Assembly: GCA_963772375.1 (NCBI GenBank)
Contig: CAVYXG010000001.1
Span: 186,001-250,000 of the forward strand
Origin: DATBHM01 sp963772375
GTDB lineage: Bacteria > Actinomycetota > UBA4738 > JACQTL01
Direction of reading: 5' to 3'
Length of the DNA stretch: 64,000 bases
Shown here: positions 39,759 through 48,172 of the stretch, piece by piece
Layout: each line of letters opens with the position of its first letter
Position numbering within the stretch: position 1 is the stretch's first letter
Position numbers and translations under genes: made by a program
Notes under the pieces: model-generated
The model's input: only the letters and a program-made list of their open reading frames with translations
What the model was told of the DNA's origin: nothing
Database searches by the model: none

Positions 39759-40883
39759 GTGATCGTCGGCGTCCCCAAAGAGGTCAAGGACAACGAGTTC
39801 CGCGTCGCGCTCACGCCCGAGGGCGCGCGGGAGCTGACCAGCGCCGGCCACCAGGTGCTCGTCGAGGAGGGCGCCGGCGACGGGTCCAGCCTGTACGAGG
39901 ACCGCTACAAGCGGGCCGGGGCGGAGTTCGTCGCCGACGCGGAGGATGTGTGGCGGCAGGCCGACATGATCCTCAAGGTCAAGGAACCAATCGAGTCCGA
40001 ATACGGCCTGATGCGCGAGGGGCAGACCCTGTTCACCTATCTCCACCTCGCCGCCGTCCGGTCGCTGACCGAGGCGCTCGTCACCAAGAACGTCAAGGCG
40101 GTCGCCTACGAGACCGTCGAGGACGACGACCACCGCCTCCCGCTGCTCGCCCCCATGTCCGAGGTCGCCGGCCGCATGGCGCCCCACGTCGGCGCGCGCC
40201 TGCAGGAGAAGGAGTACGGGGGCCGAGGCGTCCTGATGGGCGGCGTCTCCGGCGTGCGCCCGGCCAAGGCGCTGGTGCTCGGCGCCGGGATGGCCGGGGC
40301 GAACGCCGCGTGGATCGCCGCCGGCATGGAGGCCGAGGTCACCGTCGTCGACAAGAACCTCGACAAGCTCCGGTGGATCGACCAGATCCACAAGGGCCGG
40401 ATCATGACGCTGATGTCCGACCAGCTGACCCTGGAACAGCGAACCCGCGAGTGCGACATCCTGATCGGCACCGTGCTGGTTCCCGGCGCGAAGGCCCCCA
40501 AGCTCATCACCGAGGAGATGGTCGCGTCGATGCGCCCGGGTTCGGTGATCATCGACATCGCGATCGACCAGGGCGGGTGCGTCGAGACCTCGCGCATGAC
40601 CACCCATTCGGACCCGACCTACCTGCTGCACGACGTCGTGCACTACGCGGTCGGGAACATGCCCGGTGCCGTTCCCAACACCTCCACGTACGCCCTGACC
40701 AACGTGACGCTGCCGTTCGCCCTCGCGATCGCGAACCACGGCCTCGAGGACGCGGTCCGGCGCGACCCCTCGCTGGCCAAGGGCGTGAACGCCTACGGCG
40801 GCAACCTCACGAACGCCGGCGTGGCCGAGGCGCACGGAATGGAATCGGTGCCGCTGTCGTCGGTCCTCGACGGCGCGGCCTGA
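39759..40883 (+). CDS. ald: Alanine dehydrogenase
   Basis: NAD-dependent oxidative deamination of L-alanine to pyruvate and ammonia, reversible. The 374 residues match the hexameric family. The N-terminus is MIVGVPKEVKDNEFRVALTP, the pyruvate-binding region includes LFTYLHLAAVRSLTEAL, the Rossmann fold has VLGAGMAGANAAWIAAGMEA, and the catalytic Asp is in IDIAIDQGGCVETSRMTTHS. The GTG start has a GGAAGGAGG Shine-Dalgarno sequence. xerD follows after 14 nt. Confidence 0.96.
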   Translation: MIVGVPKEVKDNEFRVALTPEGARELTSAGHQVLVEEGAGDGSSLYEDRYKRAGAEFVADAEDVWRQADMILKVKEPIESEYGLMREGQTLFTYLHLAAVRSLTEALVTKNVKAVAYETVEDDDHRLPLLAPMSEVAGRMAPHVGARLQEKEYGGRGVLMGGVSGVRPAKALVLGAGMAGANAAWIAAGMEAEVTVVDKNLDKLRWIDQIHKGRIMTLMSDQLTLEQRTRECDILIGTVLVPGAKAPKLITEEMVASMRPGSVIIDIAIDQGGCVETSRMTTHSDPTYLLHDVVHYAVGNMPGAVPNTSTYALTNVTLPFALAIANHGLEDAVRRDPSLAKGVNAYGGNLTNAGVAEAHGMESVPLSSVLDGAA

Positions 40884-40897
40884 GGCCCTCGGGAACC

Positions 40898-41881
40898 ATG
40901 GTGACGACCGGCACGACCGACGCCGCCCCACGGATCCCGGACGAGCTGGCCCGGCAGATGCAGACGTTCCTGGACCACCTGAGCGTCGAACGCGGCCTGT
41001 CGCCGAACACGATCGCCGCGTACCGGCGCGACCTGGCCCGGTACGGCCGGTACTGCGCCGCCCACGGCATCGAACGAGCCGACGACGTCGAGGACGCGGC
41101 CGTGCGGTCGTTCGTCGCGTGGATGTCGTCGTCGACGCATCCCGGGCGGAACGGCGAGCCCGAGCCGTATCGCACGTCGTCCGTGGCCCGAACGCTCGCC
41201 GCCGTGCGCTCGTTCCACCGGTTCCTGGTGCGGGAGGGGGACCTGGACCGCGATCCCACGGCCGCGGCCGCCCGGCCGAAGGTCCCACGGTCCCTGCCGA
41301 GGCCGCTGGCGGTCGACGACGTGGCGCGGCTGGTCGAGGCCCCGGCGGGTGAGGAGCCCGCCGCTCTCCGTGACCGGGCGATGCTCGAGACGATGTACGG
41401 TGCGGGCCTGCGGGTGAGCGAGCTGGTGGGGCTCGACGTCGACGACGTCGAGCTCGACGAGGGGAGCGTCCGCGTGACGGGGAAGGGATCGAAGCAGCGC
41501 GAGGTGCCGCTCGGGCGCATGGCGGGCGAGGCCGTCGCGGCCTATCTCACGCGCGGCCGGCCCCAGCTCGCGTCCGCGCGGTCCCGGGGGGCGCTGTTCC
41601 TCAACAGGCGAGGCGGCCGGCTGACCCGGCAGGCGTTCTGGCAGATGCTGAAGCGCGAGGCCGAACGGGCCGGGGTTCGCAAGCGGGTCACGCCGCACAC
41701 GCTGCGCCATTCGTACGCGACCCACCTGCTGGAGGGTGGGGCGGATGTCCGCGTGGTGCAGGAGCTGCTCGGCCACGCCAGCGTCGCCACCACCCAGATC
41801 TACACCCTGGTCACCGAGCAGCACCTCCGCGAGGTGTTCGTGACCGCGCACCCCCGGGCCAGGAAGCCGGCGTCACGATGA
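40898..41881 (+). CDS. xerD: Site-specific tyrosine recombinase XerD
   Basis: Resolves chromosome dimers at dif with XerC. The 327-residue protein has an N-terminal SAM-like core-binding domain (DHLSVERGLSPNTIAAYRRD) and a catalytic domain containing the R-K-H-R-H-Y set: GAGLRVSELVGLDVDDVEL, VTGKGSKQREVPLG, TPHTLRHSYATHLLEGGADV and LLGHASVATTQIYTLVTEQH. Its context, after pyrG-nudix, is that of Rv1701, so a chromosomal XerD is much more likely than a phage or transposon integrase. The stop overlaps the next gene (ATGA). Confidence 0.93.
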   Translation: MVTTGTTDAAPRIPDELARQMQTFLDHLSVERGLSPNTIAAYRRDLARYGRYCAAHGIERADDVEDAAVRSFVAWMSSSTHPGRNGEPEPYRTSSVARTLAAVRSFHRFLVREGDLDRDPTAAAARPKVPRSLPRPLAVDDVARLVEAPAGEEPAALRDRAMLETMYGAGLRVSELVGLDVDDVELDEGSVRVTGKGSKQREVPLGRMAGEAVAAYLTRGRPQLASARSRGALFLNRRGGRLTRQAFWQMLKREAERAGVRKRVTPHTLRHSYATHLLEGGADVRVVQELLGHASVATTQIYTLVTEQHLREVFVTAHPRARKPASR

Positions 41882-42216
41882 ACCTCGACGCCGTCCGCGT
41901 CAGGCTGGAGGAACAGCGCGACCGGCTCCGCAAGGAGATCTCGGATCAGGGCATCGACCCCGACTCGGTGGACTTCGTCGCGGAGCTGGAGCACGGGTTC
42001 GCCGACGGCGCCCACACCGCGGCCGAGCGCGGCCAGGCCATCGTGATCGTCCGCGAGCTCAAGGGCAGCCTGGCCGACGTCGAACGGGCCCTGCGCAAGC
42101 TCGACGACGGGGCGTACGGACTGTGCGAGCGGTGCGGCAACCCCATCGGCGAGGATCGCCTCGAGGCCATCCCGTGGACCCGCCTGTGCATCTCCTGCAA
42201 GCAGGCCGGCCGATGA
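41878..42216 (+). CDS. TraR/DksA family zinc-finger protein
   Basis: A 112-residue protein with a coiled-coil N-terminal half (LEEQRDRLRKEISDQG; ERGQAIVIVRELKGSLADVE) and a C-terminal four-cysteine zinc finger, CERCGNPI...CISCK. DksA-type proteins enter the RNA polymerase secondary channel, but the DxxDxA tip is not clear, so a direct ppGpp role is not assured. It overlaps xerD at its start and deoB at its stop, each by 4 nt. Confidence 0.88.
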   Translation: MNLDAVRVRLEEQRDRLRKEISDQGIDPDSVDFVAELEHGFADGAHTAAERGQAIVIVRELKGSLADVERALRKLDDGAYGLCERCGNPIGEDRLEAIPWTRLCISCKQAGR

Positions 42217-43403
42217 CCGCTGCGGCGCGGGTTCCGCGGGTGCTGGTCGTCGTGTGCGACTCGTTCGGCGTGGGACACGCGCCCGACGCTGCGGCCTTCG
42301 GCGACGAGGGAGCCGACACGCTCGGCAACACCTCGCGCGCGGTCGGCGGGTTCCATGCGCCGCACCTCGAGGCGCTCGGCCTGGGCCTGCTGACGGACAT
42401 CGAGGGCGTCGAGCCGCTCGCGGACCCGGGCACGGCACACGGCCGGGCGACCGAACGCAGCGCGGGGAAGGACACCACGACCGGCCACTGGGAGATGATG
42501 GGGATCATCCTCGACGAGCCGTTCCCCTTGTACCCGGACGGCTTCCCGGACGAGGTGATCGCGCCCTTCGAGCAGGCGGTGGGCAAGGAGGTCCTCGGCA
42601 ACCGGCCGGCATCCGGGACCGAGATCATCGCGGAGCTCGGCGAGGAACACCTCCGGACCGGCCGCCCGATCGTGTACACGAGCGGCGACTCCGTGTTCCA
42701 GATCGCGACGCACGTCGACGTGGTGCCGCTGGAGCAGCTGTACGAATGGAGCCGGATCGCGCGCGGGCTGCTGGTCCCGCCAAACCGCGTCGGCCGGGTG
42801 ATCGCCCGGCCGTTCGACGGAAGACCGGGGTCGTTCTGGCGCCGGCCGGAGCGGCGTGACTACTCGGTGCCGCCGCCCCGGCCGTTCGTCCCGGACTTCT
42901 GCAAGCAGGCCTGCGTGCCCGTGTACGGCGTCGGCAAGATTCAGGACATCCTGGTCGGCCACGGCCTGGCCGAGGCGCAGTACTCCGACTCGAACGACCA
43001 CGGGATCGACATCACCCTCTCCTACCTCGAGCTGCCCGGGCCGGCCTTCGTGTTCACCAACCTGGTCGATTTCGACTCGAAGTACGGCCACCGGAACGAC
43101 CCGCCCGGCTATGCGAAGTGCGTCGAGGCACTCGACCGGCGGATCCCCGACCTCGTCGGCGCGCTCGACGGCGGGGTGATGGTCATCACCGGCGACCACG
43201 GGTGCGATCCCACGATGAGCGACTCCACGGACCACACGCGCGAGCACACCCCGCTGCTGGTGGCGGGGCTCGACTCGGAGGGGCCGATCGACCTCGGCGT
43301 CCGCGACACGTTCGCCGACCTGGGGGCCACGGTGGCCGACCTTCTTGGGGTCGGGACGGACGGCCTGGCCGGAACCTCGTTCGCGGCCGAATTGGGGCGC
43401 TGA
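42213..43403 (+). CDS. deoB: Phosphopentomutase
   Basis: Interconverts ribose-1-phosphate (or the deoxy form) and the 5-phosphate in nucleoside salvage. The 396-residue protein belongs to the alkaline-phosphatase-like metalloenzymes: VLVVVCDSFGVGHAPDA has the first metal-binding Asp, ATERSAGKDTTTGHWEMMG the phosphorylated Thr, and MVITGDHGCDPTMSDSTDHT the Asp/His metal ligands. It is followed by the pyrimidine-nucleoside phosphorylase gene, so the two form a nucleoside-salvage pair. Confidence 0.96.
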   Translation: MTAAARVPRVLVVVCDSFGVGHAPDAAAFGDEGADTLGNTSRAVGGFHAPHLEALGLGLLTDIEGVEPLADPGTAHGRATERSAGKDTTTGHWEMMGIILDEPFPLYPDGFPDEVIAPFEQAVGKEVLGNRPASGTEIIAELGEEHLRTGRPIVYTSGDSVFQIATHVDVVPLEQLYEWSRIARGLLVPPNRVGRVIARPFDGRPGSFWRRPERRDYSVPPPRPFVPDFCKQACVPVYGVGKIQDILVGHGLAEAQYSDSNDHGIDITLSYLELPGPAFVFTNLVDFDSKYGHRNDPPGYAKCVEALDRRIPDLVGALDGGVMVITGDHGCDPTMSDSTDHTREHTPLLVAGLDSEGPIDLGVRDTFADLGATVADLLGVGTDGLAGTSFAAELGR

Positions 43404-43476
43404 CGGGCGCGATGACAGGTGAACCTGTGGTCGAGGTCGATGTGGACAACCGGTGGAGCACGGGGTCGAGGTCCCG

Positions 43477-44814
43477 ATGACGCTCGCCGACCCCCGCGAC
43501 GTCGTGGCGCGCAAGCGCGACGGGAAGCCCGTCCCTGAGGAGGACCTTCGGGCCTTCGTCCAGGCTTACGGGCGCGGGGAGATCGGCGACTACCTGGCGG
43601 CGGCGTTCCTCATGGCGGGGTTCATCCGGGGGCTCGACGCGGCCGAGACGCTCGCCATGACCAGGGCCATGGTCGACTCCGGACGGACGATCGCGCTGCC
43701 CGGGATCTCCCGACCGACCGTGGACAAGCACTCGACCGGCGGGGTGGCCGACGGGGTGACGCTGGTGTTCGCACCGCTGGCGGCATCGCTCGGCCTTGCG
43801 GTGGCCAAGCTCTCCGGCCGCGGGCTCGGCCACACCGGCGGCACGCTCGACAAGCTGGAGTCGATCCCCGGCCTTCGGACCGATCTGTCCCCGGAGGACC
43901 TCGCGCGCCAGGTCGAGGAGATCGGGTGCGCCGTGGCCGCGCAGACCGCCGACATCGTCCCGGCAGATGGAGCCCTGTACGCCCTGCGCGACGCCACGGC
44001 CACCGTCGCCTCGATCCCGTTCATCGCGGCCAGCGTGATGTCGAAGAAGCTCGCCATCGAGACCGACCTCATCCTGCTCGACGTCAAGGCGGGGACCGGG
44101 GCGTTCATGAAGACGCCGGATGACGCCCTCGAGCTGGCCGTCGCGTGCTCGACCCTCGCCGGCGGCTGGGGACGCCGGGCCCGTGTGGCCGTCACCGACA
44201 TGAACCAGCCCCTCGGCGAGGCCGTGGGGAACGCCCTCGACGTCGCGGAGGCGGTGGAGCTCCTTCGGGGCCACGGGCAGGGTCGGCTCAGGGAGCTCAC
44301 CGCCCTGTTCGCGCGGCAGGCGGCGGAACAGCTGCTCGGCCTGGACGAGCCGGCGGCGACCGCCAGGGTGGAGGAGGCGATCGCCGGGGGCGCCGCGCTG
44401 GAGACGTTCGGGAGGATGATCGAGGCCCAGGGCGGCGACCGACGCGTCGTCGACGATCCCTGGTCGGTCCTCGACCGCGCGCCGGTGGTCCGGCCGCTGG
44501 CGGCCCGGGGCGGGGGCGTCCTCGCGGCGGTCGAGGCCGAGGAGATCGGCCGGGCCGCCGTGGACCTTGGGGCCGGCCGCCACCACAAGGGCGACGCGAT
44601 CGATCCGGCGACGGGGATCGTGTTCCGCGTGCGGATCGGCGACCGGGTCGGGGACGGCGACGAGATCGGCGAGGTCCACGCTCGGGACGAGGATGGGGCG
44701 GCGGCCGCATCCAAACGCGTGAACGGCGCCCTGACGTTCGTCGACCACGACGTCGATCCGCCGCCGCTCGTGTATGGCTGGACGGACGCCGGCGGTCCGG
44801 GGGAACGCGGGTGA
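43477..44814 (+). CDS. pdp: Pyrimidine-nucleoside/thymidine phosphorylase
   Basis: Splits thymidine or uridine with phosphate into the base and (deoxy)ribose-1-phosphate, which deoB then isomerises. The 445-residue glycosyltransferase-family-3 protein has VVARKRDGKPVPEEDLRAFV, the phosphate site VDKHSTGGVADGVTLVFAPL, LGHTGGTLDKLESIPGLRTD, and VKAGTGAFMKTPDDA. Two starts are possible: GTG 43453 or ATG 43477. I prefer ATG because the preceding GAGGTCCCG gives a usable Shine-Dalgarno spacing. The stop overlaps the next gene. Confidence 0.94.
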   Translation: MTLADPRDVVARKRDGKPVPEEDLRAFVQAYGRGEIGDYLAAAFLMAGFIRGLDAAETLAMTRAMVDSGRTIALPGISRPTVDKHSTGGVADGVTLVFAPLAASLGLAVAKLSGRGLGHTGGTLDKLESIPGLRTDLSPEDLARQVEEIGCAVAAQTADIVPADGALYALRDATATVASIPFIAASVMSKKLAIETDLILLDVKAGTGAFMKTPDDALELAVACSTLAGGWGRRARVAVTDMNQPLGEAVGNALDVAEAVELLRGHGQGRLRELTALFARQAAEQLLGLDEPAATARVEEAIAGGAALETFGRMIEAQGGDRRVVDDPWSVLDRAPVVRPLAARGGGVLAAVEAEEIGRAAVDLGAGRHHKGDAIDPATGIVFRVRIGDRVGDGDEIGEVHARDEDGAAAASKRVNGALTFVDHDVDPPPLVYGWTDAGGPGERG

Positions 44815-45482
44815 TCGGACTGATCGGCGCCGTGACCGCGCTCACGGCGAGGTTCGCGCTGTATCTCGGCATCGCGCTGCTGGTCGGCCTGCTGGTTCGC
44901 GAGTACGCGAAGGCGCAGGCGTCGACGCGCCTCGGCGACATGACGCCGAAGCTCTATGGGCGGGCCACTCTCCGCCCGAAGCCCCATTTCGATCCGCTGG
45001 GAACGGCCATCCTCCCCGGGTTCCTGCTGCTGCTCGTCGCCGCCGGGGCGTCGATCGCGCCGTTCGCCTACGCGAAGCCGATGCCGCTGTCGCCCGAACG
45101 GTTGCGGAACCCCAACCGGGACATCGTCTGGGTCTCGCTCGCGGGACCGGGCGCGAACCTGGCGCTCGCGATCGCGGCCGGCCTGGTCCTTCGCCTCACC
45201 GGGTTCCGCAACGGGGAGGTGTTCCTGTTCATCGTGGCCTGGCTGCAGGCGAACGTCGTGCTCTGCGTGTTCCATCTGATGCCGATCCCCGGCCTCGACG
45301 CGTCGCGGATCCTGGCGAAGTTCCTGCACGGCAGGGCGCGGGAGATCTACACGGGCCTCGACCAGTTCCTGCCCCTGTTCATGATCGTCATCTACTTCCT
45401 GCTGTCGGCCCCGGTGCTCGCGTTCGTCCGCTTCCTGGGCAACGCCCTGTGCCAGCCGATCGCCGGCTTCGACTGTCTCTGA
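44811..45482 (+). CDS. M50/site-2 protease homologue lacking HExxH (likely pseudoenzyme)
   Basis: A 223-residue polytopic membrane protein homologous to the YwhC-type M50 family. The region corresponding to HEFAHAWVAYKLGDPTA reads REYAKAQASTRLGDMTP, so both zinc-binding histidines of HExxH are replaced, by Arg and Lys. Other family features remain: RATLRPKPHFDPLGT, the membrane strand VSLAGPGANLALAIAAG, and CVFHLMPIPGLDASRIL, which keeps the third-ligand Asp. It is therefore probably not a zinc protease. The GTG start overlaps the pdp stop by 4 nt. Its genuine role is unknown. Confidence 0.85.
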   Translation: MIGLIGAVTALTARFALYLGIALLVGLLVREYAKAQASTRLGDMTPKLYGRATLRPKPHFDPLGTAILPGFLLLLVAAGASIAPFAYAKPMPLSPERLRNPNRDIVWVSLAGPGANLALAIAAGLVLRLTGFRNGEVFLFIVAWLQANVVLCVFHLMPIPGLDASRILAKFLHGRAREIYTGLDQFLPLFMIVIYFLLSAPVLAFVRFLGNALCQPIAGFDCL

Positions 45483-45541
45483 CTGGTCCCCGGGCGGCCG
45501 CCGAGCCGACCCGCGCGCAGTATCCCGCCCGGATTCCGAAC

Positions 45542-45570
45542 TTGCCCGTCCGGCGCGAATTTCCTAGGTT
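45542..45570 (+). promoter_or_regulatory. Promoter of mscL
   Basis: TTGCCC (45542-45547) and TAGGTT (45565-45570) are separated by 17 nt. The transcript would have a leader of about 24 nt carrying a GAGGGAGGA Shine-Dalgarno sequence before the ATG. Confidence 0.6.
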
Positions 45571-45600
45571 CGGCGGGTCGTCGGTCCGAGGGAGGAACGA

Positions 45601-45996
45601 ATGCTCAAGGAGTTCCGGGACTTCGCCCTGAAGGGGAACCTGGTCGAACTGGCGGTGGCGTTCATCCTGGGCGTCGCGTTCGCGACCCTGGTGACGGCGA
45701 CCGTCGACAACCTGTTCACGCCGCTCATCGCCGCGATCTTCGGCAAGCAGGACTTCAGCAAGCTGTCGTTCACGATCAACCACTCCACGTTCACGTACGG
45801 CGCGTGGATCAACGCGGTGATCGCGTTCGTGCTGACGGCGTTCGTGCTGTTCCTGGTGATCAAGGCGTACAGCAGGGCGAAGGAGCCGGAGAGCCCGGCC
45901 CCGGTCAAGGAGTGCCCGTTCTGCGCGACGTCGATCCCCGAGGCCGCGACGCGGTGCCCGGCCTGCACGAGCGAGCTGACCACGGCGGCGGCGTAG
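45601..45996 (+). CDS. mscL: Large-conductance mechanosensitive channel with zinc-ribbon tail
   Basis: Pentameric channel that opens under membrane tension to release solutes during hypo-osmotic shock. The first ~97 residues are MscL: MLKEFRDFALKGNLVELAVA, TM1, a periplasmic loop with TINHSTFTYGAWINAVIAF and TM2 ending IKAYSRAKEPE. The last ~30 residues are a cytoplasmic zinc ribbon, CPFC(11)CPAC, in place of the usual amphipathic C-terminal helix bundle. It has its own promoter and a strong Shine-Dalgarno sequence; scpA follows with a separate leaderless promoter. Confidence 0.94.
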   Translation: MLKEFRDFALKGNLVELAVAFILGVAFATLVTATVDNLFTPLIAAIFGKQDFSKLSFTINHSTFTYGAWINAVIAFVLTAFVLFLVIKAYSRAKEPESPAPVKECPFCATSIPEAATRCPACTSELTTAAA

Positions 45997-46045
45997 GGGC
46001 CCGTTCGCCGGGGCTCCCAGGAGCGGGCCGGTACCCGCGCTAAGC

Positions 46046-46051
46046 TAAGAT
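46046..46051 (+). promoter_or_regulatory. -10 box TAAGAT of scpA (leaderless)
   Basis: TAAGAT ends 7 nt before the GTG at 46059. TAAGCT, 5 nt further up, could be an alternative. Confidence 0.6.
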
Positions 46052-46058
46052 CGGTCGC

Positions 46059-46814
46059 GTGACCGAGGACCGCACGGGCGTCGGGGAGTTCGCGGTCGAG
46101 CTGCCGGTCTTCACGGGTCCGTTCCGGTTGCTCGCCGAGCTCCTGCTGGAACACCGCATCGACGTGTGCGACGTCGCCGTCGCGAAGGTCACCGACGCGT
46201 TCCTGGCGCACGCGGCCGACGCCGAGCGGTGGGACCTCGAGGAGGCCACGTGGTTCGTGGCCGTGGGCGCCACCCTGCTCGAGCTGAAGGTCGGACGGCT
46301 GATGCCGAAGTCGTCCGAACCCGACGAGGAGGACCTCCTGGGCGGCTTGCCGGACCTGGCGTACGCGCGGAGCCTGGAGCTCGCGGCGTTCCGGAAGGTG
46401 GCGCTGGACCTGGCGCGGCGGTTCGAGGACGGCGCCCGGTACTTCCCCCGGGAGGCCGGGCCGCCGGCGGAGTTCGCCCATCTGTACCCGGACGTCATGG
46501 AAAACGTCACCCCGGATCAGCTGGCGGCCGTCGCGGCGGTCGCGTTCCGCCCGCCGCCGCTCGTCGACCTGTCGCACGTCCAGCCGGTCCGGGCGACCGT
46601 GGCCGAGGCGCTCGAGACGATGCGCGACCGGATGGCGTCGCTCCGAACGGCGCGGTTCCGCGAGCTAGTGGCCGACTGCGAGGACCGCATCCACGTGGTG
46701 GTGCGATTCCTGGCACTGCTCGAGATGTACCGCGAGGGCCACGTCGAGCTCTCGCAGTCCGGGACGTTCGGCGAGATCGAGGTCAGGCTGACCGCCGATA
46801 CCGACACTGCGTGA
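46059..46814 (+). CDS. scpA: Segregation and condensation protein ScpA
   Basis: Kleisin subunit of the SMC-ScpAB condensin. The 251 residues fit the family: N-terminal FAVELPVFTGPFRLLAELLL, HRIDVCDVAVAKVTDAFLAH, the central WFVAVGATLLELKVGRLMP and a C-terminal winged-helix end (FLALLEMYREGHVELSQSGT, FGEIEVRLT). It is followed by scpB after 18 nt, as in Rv1709-Rv1710. The GTG start is supported by the leaderless promoter. Confidence 0.95.
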   Translation: MTEDRTGVGEFAVELPVFTGPFRLLAELLLEHRIDVCDVAVAKVTDAFLAHAADAERWDLEEATWFVAVGATLLELKVGRLMPKSSEPDEEDLLGGLPDLAYARSLELAAFRKVALDLARRFEDGARYFPREAGPPAEFAHLYPDVMENVTPDQLAAVAAVAFRPPPLVDLSHVQPVRATVAEALETMRDRMASLRTARFRELVADCEDRIHVVVRFLALLEMYREGHVELSQSGTFGEIEVRLTADTDTA

Positions 46815-46832
46815 CGGGGAGGTCCGTGTTCC

Positions 46833-47372
46833 GTGGATGACATCGCACTCCGGCAGGCGCTCGAGGCGCTGCTGTTCGTCTCGGACGAGCCGCTGTCCGC
46901 CGGTTCGCTCGCGCAGGCCGTCGAGGTCGACCGGCGAACCGTCGAGTCGACCCTGCAGGCCATGGCCGGCGACTACGAGGCGCGGTCGTCGGGCCTCGCC
47001 CTCCGCAACGTCGCCGGGGGGTGGCGCCTGTCGACCCACCCGGACGCAGCGCCGTTCGTCGAGCAGTTCGTCCTTTCGAATCGCCACGCGCGCCTGACCA
47101 AGGCCGGGCTGGAGACGCTCGCCATCGTCGCCTACAAGCAGCCGGTCACGCGGCACCAGGTGGCGGCCATCCGCGGGGTGAACTCCGACGGTGTGCTCCG
47201 CGCGCTCGGCGACCGCGGCCTGGTCTCGGAGGTCGGACGCGAGGAGGGGCCGGGGCGGCCGGTGCTGTACGGCACGACGCCCGAGTTCCTCGAGCGGCTG
47301 GGCCTGCCCTCGCTCGCCGCGCTGCCCTCGCTCGCGCCGCTGCTGGGGGCGTCGTCGGGCGAGGACGGGTAG
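46833..47372 (+). CDS. scpB: Segregation and condensation protein ScpB
   Basis: Winged-helix partner of ScpA in condensin, 179 residues: DDIALRQALEALLFVSDEPL, then ARLTKAGLETLAIVAYKQPV and TRHQVAAIRGVNSDGVLRAL, and GRPVLYGTTPEFLERLGL. A Pro/Ser/Leu-rich end follows. The GTG start has a GGGGAGGT Shine-Dalgarno sequence, in contrast to the leaderless scpA start. Confidence 0.95.
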   Translation: MDDIALRQALEALLFVSDEPLSAGSLAQAVEVDRRTVESTLQAMAGDYEARSSGLALRNVAGGWRLSTHPDAAPFVEQFVLSNRHARLTKAGLETLAIVAYKQPVTRHQVAAIRGVNSDGVLRALGDRGLVSEVGREEGPGRPVLYGTTPEFLERLGLPSLAALPSLAPLLGASSGEDG

Positions 47373-47385
47373 CTCCGCGATCGCG

Positions 47386-48126
47386 ATGAGCTCGCCGGAA
47401 CCGCCGGTGATGGAACGGCTCCAACGGGCCCTGGCACGAGCCGGGGTCGCGTCGCGCCGGGCCAGCGAGGAGCTCATCGAGGACGGCCGCGTCACCATCA
47501 ACGGCGTGGAGGCCACGCTCGGCGACAAGGTCGATCCCGCCCGCGACCGGGTCGAGGTCGACGGCCACGTCGTCCCGCTCGACCCGGCCCTGCACACGTT
47601 CGCGTTCCACAAGCCGGCCGGGGTGGTGACGACGGTTCGGGATCCGCAGGGCAGGCCGGACCTGACGGCGTTCCTGCCGGCCGACGTGCCGGGCATCGTT
47701 CCCGTCGGACGGCTCGACCGCGACTCCGAGGGGTTGCTCCTGCTGACGAACGACGGCGAGCTGGCCAACCGGGTGATGCATCCGCGGTTCGGCGTGGAGA
47801 AGGAGTACCTGGCGGAGGTGGACGCGCGGCCCACCCGGTCGCACGTCGCGCGGCTGCTGCGGGGGGTCGAGCTCGACGACGGCCCCGCACGGGCGGTTCG
47901 CGTGTCGATCCGGGCCGAGTCGGGCGGCCGCGGCGCCCTGGAGGTGGTGATGGGGGAGGGGCGCAAGCGGGAGGTCCGCCGGCTGCTGGCCGAGGTCGGG
48001 CTCCCCGTCGTCCGGCTGGTCCGGGTCCGGGTGGGGTCCGTCCGGCTCGACCGCCTGCCGCCCGGCACGCTGCGTGAGCTCGAACCCGCCGAGGTCCGCG
48101 CCCTGTACGCGGCGACGGGGGCCTGA
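47386..48126 (+). CDS. rluB: 23S rRNA pseudouridine synthase of the RluB/RsuA family
   Basis: Converts a uridine in rRNA to pseudouridine. The 246-residue protein has an S4 domain (MERLQRALARAGVASRRASE) and a RsuA-type catalytic domain with TFAFHKPAGVVTTVRDPQGR, the catalytic-Asp motif PVGRLDRDSEGLLLLTNDG and EVVMGEGRKREVRRLLAEVG. It corresponds to Rv1711 by position, after scpAB. Two starts are close, ATG 47386 and ATG 47410; the second begins directly at the S4 domain. Confidence 0.93.
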   Translation: MSSPEPPVMERLQRALARAGVASRRASEELIEDGRVTINGVEATLGDKVDPARDRVEVDGHVVPLDPALHTFAFHKPAGVVTTVRDPQGRPDLTAFLPADVPGIVPVGRLDRDSEGLLLLTNDGELANRVMHPRFGVEKEYLAEVDARPTRSHVARLLRGVELDDGPARAVRVSIRAESGGRGALEVVMGEGRKREVRRLLAEVGLPVVRLVRVRVGSVRLDRLPPGTLRELEPAEVRALYAATGA

Positions 48127-48157
48127 GCCGCCCCGCGGCGCGGAGGTCCCCGCGCGA

Positions 48158-48163
48158 TAGCCT
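48158..48163 (+). promoter_or_regulatory. -10 box TAGCCT of aroH
   Basis: TAGCCT lies 9 nt before the ATG at 48173; predicted leader about 2 nt. Confidence 0.5.
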
Positions 48164-48172
48164 GAGCCCGAC

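Noticed and set aside
40898..41881. Phage or transposon integrase
   Set aside because: The full XerD motif set and the pyrG-nudix-xerD context fit the chromosomal recombinase.
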